Of a stretch of DNA of 64,000 nt, positions 40,704 through 48,601 are shown piece by piece. Location of the stretch: NCBI RefSeq assembly GCF_000519305.1, contig NZ_JAFG01000008.1, positions 124,001 to 188,000 of the forward strand, written 5' to 3'. The stretch is from Mesorhizobium ciceri WSM4083. Lineage in GTDB: Bacteria; Pseudomonadota; Alphaproteobacteria; Rhizobiales; Rhizobiaceae. A model generated the notes under the pieces. That model was not told where the DNA came from. It was given only the letters and a program-made list of their open reading frames with translations, and did no database searches. The translations under genes and the position numbers were made by a program. Position 1 is the stretch's first letter; each line of letters opens with the position of its first letter.

Positions 40704-42362
40704 TCAGTTCGTCAATTGCAGCTTCGTGAACTTGTTGGCGATCTGCAGGAACACGTTCGGCAGTTTGGTCGGATCGTTAACGGCATAGTAGTTGCTCGGA
40801 TCAGAGGCGCATGCGCTGTAAAGCGCGCGGTTGGCGGCGGTGTCGGACTGCAGCACCATGGTGTAGATTTGGACACCCTCGTCCTTCAATTGCGTGCAGA
40901 CGCTTTTGGTCCAGCCGTCGACATTGCGCGCAGCGGTCGTCTGGTTATCCGATCCGAAACGGCCGCCGGCCAGATAGCCATAGGATGTGTAGTCAGACTT
41001 CGTCGGCTGTTGGCTGGCGCCATAGACGACGTTCTCACCGTCGGTGAGCAACAGCACGATCTTGCTGATGCCGGGCGTCTTCCACGGCGCTCCATCGGTA
41101 TAGGGCGCGGCGGGCGACAGCACCCGCATACCCCATGACAGGCCCTCGGAGACATTGGTGCCCGAGCCGTTCCACTCGGTCATCTGACTGGCCGCCTTGC
41201 GCAGCTTGTCGAAATCGTCGGTCAGGGGGACCACCGGGGTCGGACACGCACGGTTCGGGCCGACAGTGATGGGAGAGCCGATCTCGGTGATGAGTTCCTT
41301 GGCGGGCGCGACATATTTGGCGATCTTTTCCCTGGCAGCCCTGTCATCGGGCGACAGAAGTTCGATGAGGTTGCCGAGCAGGTTGCTGAGATCGATGCCC
41401 AGAATGTTGATGCCCGACTGGGCAAGCCTGGTTTTGTCGCTGACATCGTTGAGATAGGAGTTGTTGTAGTATTTATCCGAATTGCCATAGGAGCCAGACG
41501 GCTTTTGGGCGTCTTCGGGATCGTCCGGGGCAAAGTACGGCACGAACAGCGTGTCGGGCTTGGCCGTGTCGGGTGGCGTGTCGGAGATATTGTAAGCGCC
41601 TGGCCGCGCCTCGACACAACCCTTCCATCCGGTGCCATTCCATCCGGCATCGGTCCATCCGGTCTTCTTGAGCTGTTTGAAGAGCGCCATGTGGTTCGGC
41701 CGCTTGCCGTCGATGACGGGAAAATTGACGCCGTTGGTTGAGGACTTGCCGTCTATGTCGATCCAGGACGGGTCGAAGCCGTCGCCATTGACGTTGACGG
41801 CGGTTACGAATGGAACCAGCGAGGCGCGGATCTTGCGCGTCGGCGATTTCGCCGCTTCGAGCGTGTCGAGCAACGATTTTGTTGCCGTCCTCAGCGCCGT
41901 CATACGCGCTCCGGCCATCGAGCCAGTGTTGTCCAGCACCAGCACGACTTCGAGCTGGTTGTTCGATTCGACCGCCGAGGCATCGACCACGATGTGCTTG
42001 CTGTCGCCGAACAGGAAGGCGAAGTTGAGATTGACGTCCGCCGAGGCAACCGCCTTTGTCTTGACGAAGTTGACGCCCTTATCGACAGTCAACGTCGCCT
42101 GCGCATTGCCGAGCTCGCCATGACCGACGATGTTGGCCTGGAAATAGCGGTTGAAAGCGTCATTGCGGGTGATGTCGAGGTCGCCAAGGTGCGAAGAAGC
42201 AAGGTTTGCCGAATCGAGAGCGTTCTGCAAATTGCTCTTGGCCCGCATAAGGGTCGAGACATCGGTTGCGAAAGCGACAGCCGTCAGGATGACCGGCAAA
42301 CCCAGTCCCAGCACAAGCGTGAAATTGCCGCTCTTCGAGCGCCAGAATTTGTTGAGAAGCAT
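40704..42362 (-). CDS. TadG-like pilus-assembly protein with VWA domain
   Basis: 552 residues. The N-terminus is a TadE/TadG-type membrane anchor: SGNFTLVLGLGLPVILTAVA, then DLDSANLAS-like repeats of the flp pseudopilin-like region. A VWA domain with the metal site DNTGSM (LEVVLVLDNTGSMAGARMTA) runs through the middle, and ending ILLTDGENVVYG is the second MIDAS segment. TadG proteins anchor tight-adherence pili. No other tad genes are adjacent, so it is an orphan here. It diverges from rpsF. Confidence 0.88.
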   Translation of the reverse strand: MLLNKFWRSKSGNFTLVLGLGLPVILTAVAFATDVSTLMRAKSNLQNALDSANLASSHLGDLDITRNDAFNRYFQANIVGHGELGNAQATLTVDKGVNFVKTKAVASADVNLNFAFLFGDSKHIVVDASAVESNNQLEVVLVLDNTGSMAGARMTALRTATKSLLDTLEAAKSPTRKIRASLVPFVTAVNVNGDGFDPSWIDIDGKSSTNGVNFPVIDGKRPNHMALFKQLKKTGWTDAGWNGTGWKGCVEARPGAYNISDTPPDTAKPDTLFVPYFAPDDPEDAQKPSGSYGNSDKYYNNSYLNDVSDKTRLAQSGINILGIDLSNLLGNLIELLSPDDRAAREKIAKYVAPAKELITEIGSPITVGPNRACPTPVVPLTDDFDKLRKAASQMTEWNGSGTNVSEGLSWGMRVLSPAAPYTDGAPWKTPGISKIVLLLTDGENVVYGASQQPTKSDYTSYGYLAGGRFGSDNQTTAARNVDGWTKSVCTQLKDEGVQIYTMVLQSDTAANRALYSACASDPSNYYAVNDPTKLPNVFLQIANKFTKLQLTN

Positions 42363-42561
42363 CCTTACCCCCGGAAATGCTTGCCGCCTTTGCGCGGTTG
42401 TCCCGGCTTTTGCGCCTTCCCTGATGAATCGACCGTTGACGGCCAGGCTTCAACTCCACACAACCTTCTGGTGTGGTTAAGACGTGGTTGCCGGAAACCA
42501 AAACTTCAGCGGTTGCTGCCCCCCGATTGTCGGCTGTGACACACGCGAATGCCACTTGCCC

Positions 42562-42589
42562 TTGCTTTGCGGCCGGATTGCTGTATAGA
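42562..42589 (+). promoter_or_regulatory. Putative promoter of rpsF-rpsR-rplI
   Basis: TTGCTT (42562-42567), 16 bp, TATAGA (42584-42589) lie about 230 bp before rpsF. That leaves a leader of about 220 bases, in which autoregulation by S6/S18 is plausible but no specific structure could be confirmed. The remaining gap 42363-42815 shows no gene. Confidence 0.5.
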
Positions 42590-42815
42590 CGCCCGCAATC
42601 TGCCGGTCCTTGCTGGGGGCTGAACGGAGGGCCGGAGGTTTTTCAGAACCTTCGTGTGAAGCCGGAAGTGCTTCCGCCTCCCGTGTCTCCGCTCTCGACC
42701 GTCTCGTCATGCTCCTTTCTTCCCCCTGCCCCTTCGAGGGTTTGCGGGTCAGAGAAGTTGCAGAGGCTTTTGCCGCCGGGAACCGGGAGAGAAACGAAGA
42801 AAGGCATAAGACATA

Positions 42816-43316
42816 ATGGCTCTTTACGAACATGTGTTTCTTGCCCGGCAGGACCTCTCGCAGCAGCAGGTCGATGCGCTTGTCGAACAGTACAAGGGTG
42901 TCATCTCCGCAAATGGCGGGTCCGTCGGCCGGGTCGAGAACTGGGGACTGAAGTCCCTCACCTACCGGGTCAACAAGAACCGGAAGGCTTACTACACGCT
43001 GATGGACCTGAATTGCCCGGCAGCCGCGCTCAACGAGATGGAGCGCCAGATGGGCCTGTCCGAAGACGTGCTGCGTTTCCTGACCATCAAGGTCGAGGCG
43101 CATGAGGAAGGCCCGTCGGCCATGATGCAGAAGCGCGAAGAGCGCTCGGAACGCGGCGGCTTCGGCGACCGTGACCGTGGCGATCGTGGTCCGCGTTCGT
43201 TCGGTGATCGTGATCGCGGCGACCGTGGCGATCGTCCGCCGCGCTCGTTCGGCGACGCCGGTGCCGATCGTGGTCCGCGTCGTCCGCGCGAAGGCTTTGA
43301 AGGGGGTGCAGAATAA
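42816..43316 (+). CDS. rpsF: 30S ribosomal protein S6 with basic/acidic repeat tail
   Basis: 166 residues. MALYEHVFLARQDLSQQQVD, NWGLKSLTYRVNKNRKAYYT and ALNEMERQMGLSEDVLRFLT are the S6 fold. From residue 110 on, an RGDRDRGDRGPRSFGDRDRG tail replaces the shorter acidic tail seen in E. coli. S6 pairs with S18 in the 30S platform. The stop overlaps the rpsR start by one base. The codon-level repeat is likely to vary among strains. Confidence 0.97.
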   Translation: MALYEHVFLARQDLSQQQVDALVEQYKGVISANGGSVGRVENWGLKSLTYRVNKNRKAYYTLMDLNCPAAALNEMERQMGLSEDVLRFLTIKVEAHEEGPSAMMQKREERSERGGFGDRDRGDRGPRSFGDRDRGDRGDRPPRSFGDAGADRGPRRPREGFEGGAE

Positions 43317-43564
43317 TGGTCGACATCAATCAGATCCCGACCCGGCGCCCGTTCCATCGCCGCCGCAAGACTTGCCCGTTCTCCGGCGCCAACGCGCCCA
43401 AGATCGACTACAAGGACGTGCGTCTGCTGCAGCGCTACATTTCCGAGCGCGGCAAGATCGTGCCGTCGCGCATCACCGCCGTCAGCCAGAAGAAGCAGCG
43501 CGAACTCGCCAAGGCGATCAAGCGCGCCCGCTTCCTCGGCCTGCTGCCCTACGTGGTTCGCTAA
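43316..43564 (+). CDS. rpsR: 30S ribosomal protein S18
   Basis: 82 residues. RRPFHRRRKTCPFSGANAPK, IDYKDVRLLQRYISERGKIV and TAVSQKKQRELAKAIKRARF match S18 throughout. It binds 16S rRNA together with S6 and is translated in tight coupling with rpsF (TAATG). It keeps the Cys of the family. A hairpin follows 10 bp after the stop. Confidence 0.97.
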   Translation: MVDINQIPTRRPFHRRRKTCPFSGANAPKIDYKDVRLLQRYISERGKIVPSRITAVSQKKQRELAKAIKRARFLGLLPYVVR

Positions 43565-43574
43565 TATCTCAAAT

Positions 43575-43594
43575 GCGGGCGGTTCGCCGCCCGC
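43575..43594 (+). terminator. Perfect hairpin after rpsR
   Basis: GCGGGCGG-TTCG-CCGCCCGC, an 8-bp stem with a UUCG tetraloop, ten bases after the rpsR stop. Only a TCTTCT tract follows, so it may be a partial terminator or an RNA-stabilising end between rpsR and rplI. Confidence 0.6.
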
Positions 43595-43642
43595 TCTTCT
43601 CCCACGGCGACGGGCGCCGCAGGGTCGACATCAAATCCCGAG

Positions 43643-43720
43643 TTGAGGTCAAACCTCTAACTGCCGCAACAGGCAGGACAGCGACACCAGCGCCAAAGGC
43701 GCTCAAGCTTCCTGCCTGTT
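43643..43720 (+). other. Structured leader upstream of rplI
   Basis: An 11-bp perfect long stem AACAGGCAGGA (43668-43678) with TCCTGCCTGTT (43710-43720) encloses a 6-bp hairpin AGCGCC-AAA-GGCGCT (43689-43703); just before them lies GAGGT-CAA-ACCTC (43645-43657). Together they form a multi-stem structure ending 62 bp before the rplI start. Its role (processing site, autoregulation or transcript end) is not known. Confidence 0.55.
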
Positions 43721-43781
43721 CCCAAGACATTCGGCGTCGATCTCATCGCATCGATTGGCGCCCAACCGAAGGAACAAAACC

Positions 43782-44366
43782 ATGGACGTCATTCTTCTCG
43801 AACGCGTTTCCCGTCTCGGCCAGATGGGCGATACCGTCAAGGTCAAGGACGGCTTCGCACGTAACTTCCTGCTGCCGCAGGGCAAGGCGCTGCGCGCCAA
43901 CGAAGCCAACAAGAAGAAGTTCGAAGGCCAGCGCGCCCAACTCGAAGCCCGTAACCTCGAGCGCAAGTCGGAAGCGGCCCAGGTCGCTGAAAAGCTCGAC
44001 GGCAAGAGCTTCATCGCCGTTCGCTCCGCCGGCGAAACCGGTCAGCTTTACGGTTCCGTTTCGACCCGCGACATCGCCGATCTGCTGACGGCGGAAGGTT
44101 TTACGATCAACCGCAACCAGATCCTGCTCAACCAGCCGATCAAGACCATCGGTGTCACCAATGTGGCGATCGCGCTGCATCCGGAAGTCGAGGTCACCGT
44201 CACGCTCAACATCGCTCGCACGGCCGACGAAGCCGAGCGCCAGGCCAAGGGCGAGACACTGACCACCGCCGAAGCCATCTATGGCGACGACATCAACGAC
44301 AATGCCCGGCCGGAGAACTTCTTCGATCCGAACACCGAGTTCGAGGGCGACGAAGATAACGCCTGA
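43782..44366 (+). CDS. rplI: 50S ribosomal protein L9
   Basis: 194 residues. MDVILLERVSRLGQMGDTVK, VKDGFARNFLLPQGKALRAN are the N-terminal rRNA-binding domain, followed by the long helix (EARNLERKSEAAQVAEKLDG) and the C-terminal domain. The acidic tail FDPNTEFEGDEDNA is a known extension in Rhizobiales. Start 43782 has AAGGA upstream. It is the third gene of the S6-S18-L9 unit, separated from rpsR by 217 bp of structured DNA. Confidence 0.97.
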   Translation: MDVILLERVSRLGQMGDTVKVKDGFARNFLLPQGKALRANEANKKKFEGQRAQLEARNLERKSEAAQVAEKLDGKSFIAVRSAGETGQLYGSVSTRDIADLLTAEGFTINRNQILLNQPIKTIGVTNVAIALHPEVEVTVTLNIARTADEAERQAKGETLTTAEAIYGDDINDNARPENFFDPNTEFEGDEDNA

Positions 44367-44457
44367 TCACACATCGCAAGACGATTGGAGCCATGGGCTG
44401 ATCACGACTTAACGCCAACCTCCGATCGCTTTGCCGTCATCCAGCCATGCTGGACCA

Positions 44458-44486
44458 ATGCCCGGGCCCCTCGCCCGGGCATTTTT
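44458..44486 (+). terminator. Rho-independent terminator after rplI
   Basis: ATGCCCGGGC (44458-44467) pairs with GCCCGGGCAT (44473-44482) perfectly over 10 bp, followed by TTTT. It closes the ribosomal-protein transcript. The rest of the 44367-44667 gap shows nothing else recognisable. Confidence 0.9.
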
Positions 44487-44667
44487 GTGCCAAATGGAAC
44501 TTTTCGAACCCCTATATATTGTTGCAGACTATGGCGTCGCGCGTCCTTTGGCCGCGCAAATCACGCTGTGCAACTTTGGTTCGGCGCAAGACCCCCGGCG
44601 AAATCGATCCCGATTTTCGCGGTCACGCGCCAAGGCAGCCTGTCTGGCCGAGAGGGGACATTTGGTC

Positions 44668-45972
44668 ATGAATATTCTGTTGAAGCGCGTTCTCGACCGC
44701 CTGGTGCGCACCGGCAATCTCAAGGTGACCGGCCCCAAGGGCACGGCGGTGGTTTTCGGCGACGGCAGTGGCGAACCGGTGCACATGCACATCAAGACCG
44801 CTCATGCCGAGCGTGCCATCACCTTCGATCCGATGCTGGCGGTGCCTGAAGCCTACATGGACGGCGAACTCGACATTCTCGAAGGCGGCGTGCTGGGCGT
44901 GATGCGCATCGCCTTCCAGAACATGGGCAGCGGCGGCATCGACGCCACCTGGTCGAAGGCCATCGAAGGCCTGCGCCACGCCTTCCGCCGCCTGCAGCAG
45001 ATCAACACCGCCTCGCGCTCGCGCCGCAACGTGCAGCGCCACTACGATCTGTCGGGCGACCTCTACCGGCTCTTCCTCGACGAGGACATGCAATATTCCT
45101 GCGCCTATTTCGAGCAGCCGGACATGACGCTCGACGAAGCGCAGGCCGCCAAGAAACGCCACATCGCCGCCAAGCTCCGGCTGAAGGCCGGCCAGACGGT
45201 GCTCGACATCGGCTCCGGCTGGGGCGGGCTTGGCCTTTATCTCGCCAAGGCGTTCGACGTCGACGTGCAAGGCGTGACGCTATCGACCGAGCAGCATGGC
45301 GTCGCCACCGACCGGGCGCATGCGCAAGGGCTGGAAAGCCGCGTGCATTTCGAGCTGAAGGACTACCGCGAACTCAACGAGCGTTTCGACCGCATCGTCT
45401 CGGTCGGTATGTTCGAGCATGTCGGCGTCAACCACTACCGAACGTTCTTCGACAAGAGCGCGACGCTGCTCAAGCCGGACGGCGTCATGCTGTTGCACAC
45501 GATCGGCCGTTCCGGCGTGCCGTGGGCGACCAGCGCCTTCATCCGCAAGTACATCTTCCCGGGCGGCTATATCCCTTCGCTGTCGGAAGTCATGCCGGCG
45601 ATCGAGAAGTCGGGCCTGATCGTCACCGACGTCGAGATCCTGCGGCTCCACTATGCCGATACGCTTAAGCACTGGGGCGAGCGTTTCGCCGCCAATCGCG
45701 ACAAGGCCAAGGCGATCTATGACGAGCGCTTCTGCCGCATGTGGGAATTTTATCTGGCGGCTTCGGAAGCCGCCTTCCGCTGGCAAGACCTGGTGATCTT
45801 CCAGATCCAGATCACCAAGAAGAACGATACGCTGCCGATGACACGCGACTACATGGCCAAATGCGAAAAAGCGCTTGAGATGCGCGATATGGGGCATCGT
45901 GAAACGGCTCCCGTCAAAAAGAGCCCGACTGCCAAGCCGGCTCGCCGCCGCAAGGTTGCCGACCAGGAATAG
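44668..45972 (+). CDS. Cyclopropane-fatty-acyl-phospholipid synthase
   Basis: 434 residues. The catalytic region has QYSCAYFEQPDMTLDEAQAA, KKRHIAAKLRLKAGQTVLDI, GSGWGGLGLYLAKAFDVDVQ (SAM binding), VGMFEHVGVNHYRTFFDKSA and LHTIGRSGVPWATSAFIRKY, all typical of CFA synthase. The first 150 residues form a lipid-binding domain (LKVTGPKGTAVVFGDGSGEP). It adds a methylene bridge to cis-unsaturated chains in membrane phospholipids. Start 44668 is preferred over upstream codons on the basis of family alignment; AGGGGAC lies upstream. Rhizobia usually have more than one copy. A terminator follows. Confidence 0.9.
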   Translation: MNILLKRVLDRLVRTGNLKVTGPKGTAVVFGDGSGEPVHMHIKTAHAERAITFDPMLAVPEAYMDGELDILEGGVLGVMRIAFQNMGSGGIDATWSKAIEGLRHAFRRLQQINTASRSRRNVQRHYDLSGDLYRLFLDEDMQYSCAYFEQPDMTLDEAQAAKKRHIAAKLRLKAGQTVLDIGSGWGGLGLYLAKAFDVDVQGVTLSTEQHGVATDRAHAQGLESRVHFELKDYRELNERFDRIVSVGMFEHVGVNHYRTFFDKSATLLKPDGVMLLHTIGRSGVPWATSAFIRKYIFPGGYIPSLSEVMPAIEKSGLIVTDVEILRLHYADTLKHWGERFAANRDKAKAIYDERFCRMWEFYLAASEAAFRWQDLVIFQIQITKKNDTLPMTRDYMAKCEKALEMRDMGHRETAPVKKSPTAKPARRRKVADQE

Positions 45973-46005
45973 CATTGCCGCTTGCCATTGCCGGCGCCTG
46001 CACTG

Positions 46006-46038
46006 AAAAAGGTCCCGTGACCGTCGCGGGACCTTTTT
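46006..46038. terminator. Bidirectional terminator hairpin abutting the ynfA-like start
   Basis: AAAAA-GGTCCCG, 9-nt loop, CGGGACC-TTTTT (46006-46038). It ends one base before ATG 46040 and includes the GGGA ribosome-binding sequence of that gene. It therefore could both end the cfa transcript and mask the next ribosome-binding site. Confidence 0.8.
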
Positions 46039-46039
46039 C

Positions 46040-46363
46040 ATGACCTTTGTCCTCTATGCCGCCGCTGCTCTGGCCGAGATCGCCGGCTGCTTTTCATTCT
46101 GGGCCTGGTGGCGGCTGGAGAAGTCGCCGCTTTGGCTGCTCCCCGGCCTCGCCTCGCTTGCCCTGTTCGGCTTCCTGCTGGCGCTGGTCGACACGTCAGC
46201 CGCCGGTCGCGCCTACGCCGCCTATGGCGGCATCTACATCGCGGCCTCGCTTGGCTGGCTGTGGCTGGTGGAGGGCGTTCGCCCCGACCGCTGGGATCTT
46301 GCCGGTGCCACGCTCTGCATTGCCGGCGCTTCAGTGATCCTTCTCGTCCCGCGGGGCGCATGA
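46040..46363 (+). CDS. YnfA family (UPF0060) four-helix membrane protein
   Basis: 107 residues, four membrane helices. AAAALAEIAGCFSFWAWWRL, PGLASLALFGFLLALVDTSA, AAYGGIYIAASLGWLWLVEG and LAGATLCIAGASVILLVPRG match the UPF0060 family; some members, such as E. coli YnfA, behave as small-multidrug-resistance-type exporters. The ribosome-binding site lies inside a terminator hairpin. The gene ends one base before the methyltransferase gene's region (2-bp gap). Confidence 0.9.
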   Translation: MTFVLYAAAALAEIAGCFSFWAWWRLEKSPLWLLPGLASLALFGFLLALVDTSAAGRAYAAYGGIYIAASLGWLWLVEGVRPDRWDLAGATLCIAGASVILLVPRGA

Positions 46364-46364
46364 G

Positions 46365-47336
46365 ATGGAGTTGCCGGCCTCCCTTCGCCAAGGTGTCGAG
46401 CGCCTGCTCGAGAACGTTCCGCTGGCCGTACTCAAGCAAGCGGCAAAAACGCTGTCCGACCGTTATCGCGCCGAGTTGCGTGACGGCCGTCTGCACATGG
46501 CCGAGGATTTGGCGGTGAAGGCCTATCTGGCGACGCGGCTGCCGGCGACCTATGCCGCGATCCGCGCCAGCCTCGACGCGCTGAGCGACGCCAAGCCTGC
46601 CTTTCAGCCCAGGACCTTGCTCGATGTCGGCGCCGGCCCTGGCACGGTGCTTTGGGCCGCGACCGACCAGTGGCCCGACCTCGAACAGGCGGTGTTGTTC
46701 GAAGCCAGCGCGGCGGTGCGCAAGGTCGGCGAGACGCTTGCCGGCGACACTATCGCCGCCCAGACCAGATGGCTGGCCGGTGATGCCACCATCGACCTTG
46801 CCGACATCGAGCCGGCCGATCTGGTCACGTGCGCCTATGTGCTCGACGAAATCGCGCCGGCGTCGCTGCCGAAACTCATCGACCGGCTCTGGCAACTCAC
46901 CGGCGACACGCTGCTGATCGTCGAGCCGGGTACGCCGGCCGGCTGGCAGCGCATCCTTGCCGTGCGCCGGCAACTGATCGAGGCGGGCGCGCATGTGCTT
47001 GCGCCTTGCCCGCATCAGGCGCCCTGCCCGCTCACCCCGCCCGACTGGTGCCACTTTTCCCGCCGCGTCGCCCGCTCGCGCCTGCACAGGCTGGCAAAGG
47101 ACGCCGATGTGCCGTGGGAAGACGAGAAGTTCATCTATGTCGCAGCGTCCCGAGAACTGCCCACTTCGCACCAGGCACGGGTTCTTGCTCCGCCGAAGTC
47201 CGGTTCCGGCAAGGTTTTGCTCAAGCTTTGCAGGGAAGACGGCACCGCCGCCGAGCGCTTGTTCACCAAGCGCGACGGCGCCGACTTCAAGCTGGCCCGG
47301 CGCCTGGACTGGGGTGACAGGCTGGCTTCCGAATAG
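46365..47336 (+). CDS. Rsm22-like ribosomal small-subunit methyltransferase
   Basis: 323 residues. TLLDVGAGPGTVLWAATDQW is a SAM-binding site, DLVTCAYVLDEIAPASLPKL and LLIVEPGTPAGWQRILAVRR follow. The segment APCPHQAPCPLTPPDWCHFS carries closely spaced Cys (C-x5-C-x6-C), the site where mitochondrial relatives bind an iron-sulfur cluster, and FIYVAASREL ends the core. The family acts on the small ribosomal subunit in assembly. It starts 2 bp after the YnfA-like stop. Bacterial members are uncharacterised in detail. Confidence 0.85.
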   Translation: MELPASLRQGVERLLENVPLAVLKQAAKTLSDRYRAELRDGRLHMAEDLAVKAYLATRLPATYAAIRASLDALSDAKPAFQPRTLLDVGAGPGTVLWAATDQWPDLEQAVLFEASAAVRKVGETLAGDTIAAQTRWLAGDATIDLADIEPADLVTCAYVLDEIAPASLPKLIDRLWQLTGDTLLIVEPGTPAGWQRILAVRRQLIEAGAHVLAPCPHQAPCPLTPPDWCHFSRRVARSRLHRLAKDADVPWEDEKFIYVAASRELPTSHQARVLAPPKSGSGKVLLKLCREDGTAAERLFTKRDGADFKLARRLDWGDRLASE

Positions 47337-47382
47337 GCAGCCGTGGCGTTTGCGACCGCGCCGAAGAAAAATTTCGGAGCGA

Positions 47383-47409
47383 TGTCGAATCCAGGCCGTG
47401 CCGTTCGAC
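47383..47409 (+). promoter_or_regulatory. Putative ECF42-type promoter (TGTCGA-N17-CGAC)
   Basis: TGTCGA (47383-47388) and CGAC (47406-47409) are separated by 17 bp, 69 bp before the DUF1428 start. ECF42 sigma factors are reported to use a TGTCGA -35 and a short CGA/TC -10. The sigma gene downstream is of that type, so the promoter would make the module self-activating. Confidence 0.55.
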
Positions 47410-47477
47410 CATTGGCGTTCTCGGACCTTTCGAGACGCCAAGGGTGCCAAACGGCACCAGCCAACAGGAGAGACGCA

Positions 47478-48191
47478 ATGAGCTATATCGCAGGATTTGT
47501 CGCCGCGGTGCCCGCCGCCAACAAGGAAGCCTACCGCAGGCATGTCGCCGAGGCGGCATCGGTGCTGAAGGAGTTCGGCACCACCCGCATGGTCGAAGGA
47601 TGGGGCGACGACGTGCCCGGCGGCAAGATCACCGATTTCAAGGGAGCGGTGAAGGCAAAGCCGGATGAAGTCATCACCTTTTCATGGCACGAATACGCGG
47701 ACAAGGCGGCGGCGGACGCGGCCTATCAGACGATGATGAGCGACCCGCGCATGGCGGAGATCGGCGCGTCCATGCCCTTTGATGGCAAGCGCATGATCAT
47801 CGGCGGCTTCACGCCGCTCATCGACCTGAATACGACCGGCAAGACCGGCTATATCGACGGCTCGCTGGTGCCGGTGCCGGCCGCCAACAAGCAAGCCTAC
47901 CTTGCCGTGGCGGCGAAGCAGGCCGCGGTGATCAAAGAGCACGGCGCAACCCGCGTCGTCGAAGCGTGGGGCGACGATGTTCCCGACGGCAAGATAACCG
48001 ATTACCGTGGCGCCGTGAAAGCGACGGGCGACGAGGTTGTCGTCTATGCCTGGGTCGAATGGCCGTCGAAGCAGGCGCGCGACGACGCCTGGAAAAAGGT
48101 GATTGCCGATCCGCGCATGTATGCCGACACCATGCCCTACGACAACCAGCGGCGGGTCCATGGCGGCTTTGCGCCGATCCTCGACGCCTGA
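47478..48191 (+). CDS. Tandem DUF1428 protein
   Basis: 237 residues: two complete DUF1428 domains in one chain. Copy 1 has YIAGFVAAVPAANKEAYRRH, VEGWGDDVPGGKITDFKGAV and SDPRMAEIGASMPFDGKRMI; copy 2 has YIDGSLVPVPAANKQAYLAV, VEAWGDDVPDGKITDYRGAV and ADPRMYADTMPYDNQRRVHG. Single-domain DUF1428 proteins are about 117 residues, and fold as ferredoxin-like (dimeric alpha+beta barrel) dimers; here the dimer is fused. AGGAG sits 7 bp upstream of ATG 47478. It lies at the head of the sigma-factor module and may be co-regulated. The activity is unknown. Confidence 0.88.
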   Translation: MSYIAGFVAAVPAANKEAYRRHVAEAASVLKEFGTTRMVEGWGDDVPGGKITDFKGAVKAKPDEVITFSWHEYADKAAADAAYQTMMSDPRMAEIGASMPFDGKRMIIGGFTPLIDLNTTGKTGYIDGSLVPVPAANKQAYLAVAAKQAAVIKEHGATRVVEAWGDDVPDGKITDYRGAVKATGDEVVVYAWVEWPSKQARDDAWKKVIADPRMYADTMPYDNQRRVHGGFAPILDA

Positions 48192-48235
48192 TCCCAAGAA
48201 CCCTAGTTTCGACAATCCTGGAAAAGGAACCCACC

Positions 48236-48601
48236 ATGCGTTACGCCTGTCTCATCTACTACCACCCCAAAACGTTGTTCGGCGGCAGCCCGGAGGCCAA
48301 TGCCGTGCTGGCCGAGTGCTCCGGATATGACGAGGTGCTCAAAGCCAGCGGCCACTTCGTAACCGCCGAGGCCCTGGTGCTGCCGGAAGAGGCGATGACC
48401 GTGCAGGTCCGCGACGGCAAGATGTCGACCGTCGACGGCCCATTCATGGAGACCAAGGAGATCCTGGGCGGCATCATCGTCATCGAAGCCCGCGATCTCA
48501 ACGAGGCGGTGCGGGTGGCGAGCGGCCATCCGCTGGCAACGATCGGCTTCGTCGAAGTCCGCCCGGTCGTCGACTTCAGTCAGCCGCCGCCGGTCCTGTG
48601 A
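48236..48601 (+). CDS. YCII/DGPF-domain protein
   Basis: 121 residues. MRYACLIYYHPKTLFGGSPE and MSTVDGPFMETKEILGGIIV carry the DGPF motif of the YCII-related family (PF03795), with a dimeric ferredoxin-like fold. Genes for these proteins lie next to ECF42 sigma factors in many bacteria. The stop overlaps the sigma GTG start by 4 bp, so it is translated together with it. It has no known enzymatic role; it may sense a small molecule or stress. Confidence 0.9.
   Translation: MRYACLIYYHPKTLFGGSPEANAVLAECSGYDEVLKASGHFVTAEALVLPEEAMTVQVRDGKMSTVDGPFMETKEILGGIIVIEARDLNEAVRVASGHPLATIGFVEVRPVVDFSQPPPVL

Noticed and set aside
46038..47543. 501-codon minus-strand frame
   Set aside because: It is antisense of the ynfA-like and Rsm22-like genes, which have clear motifs.
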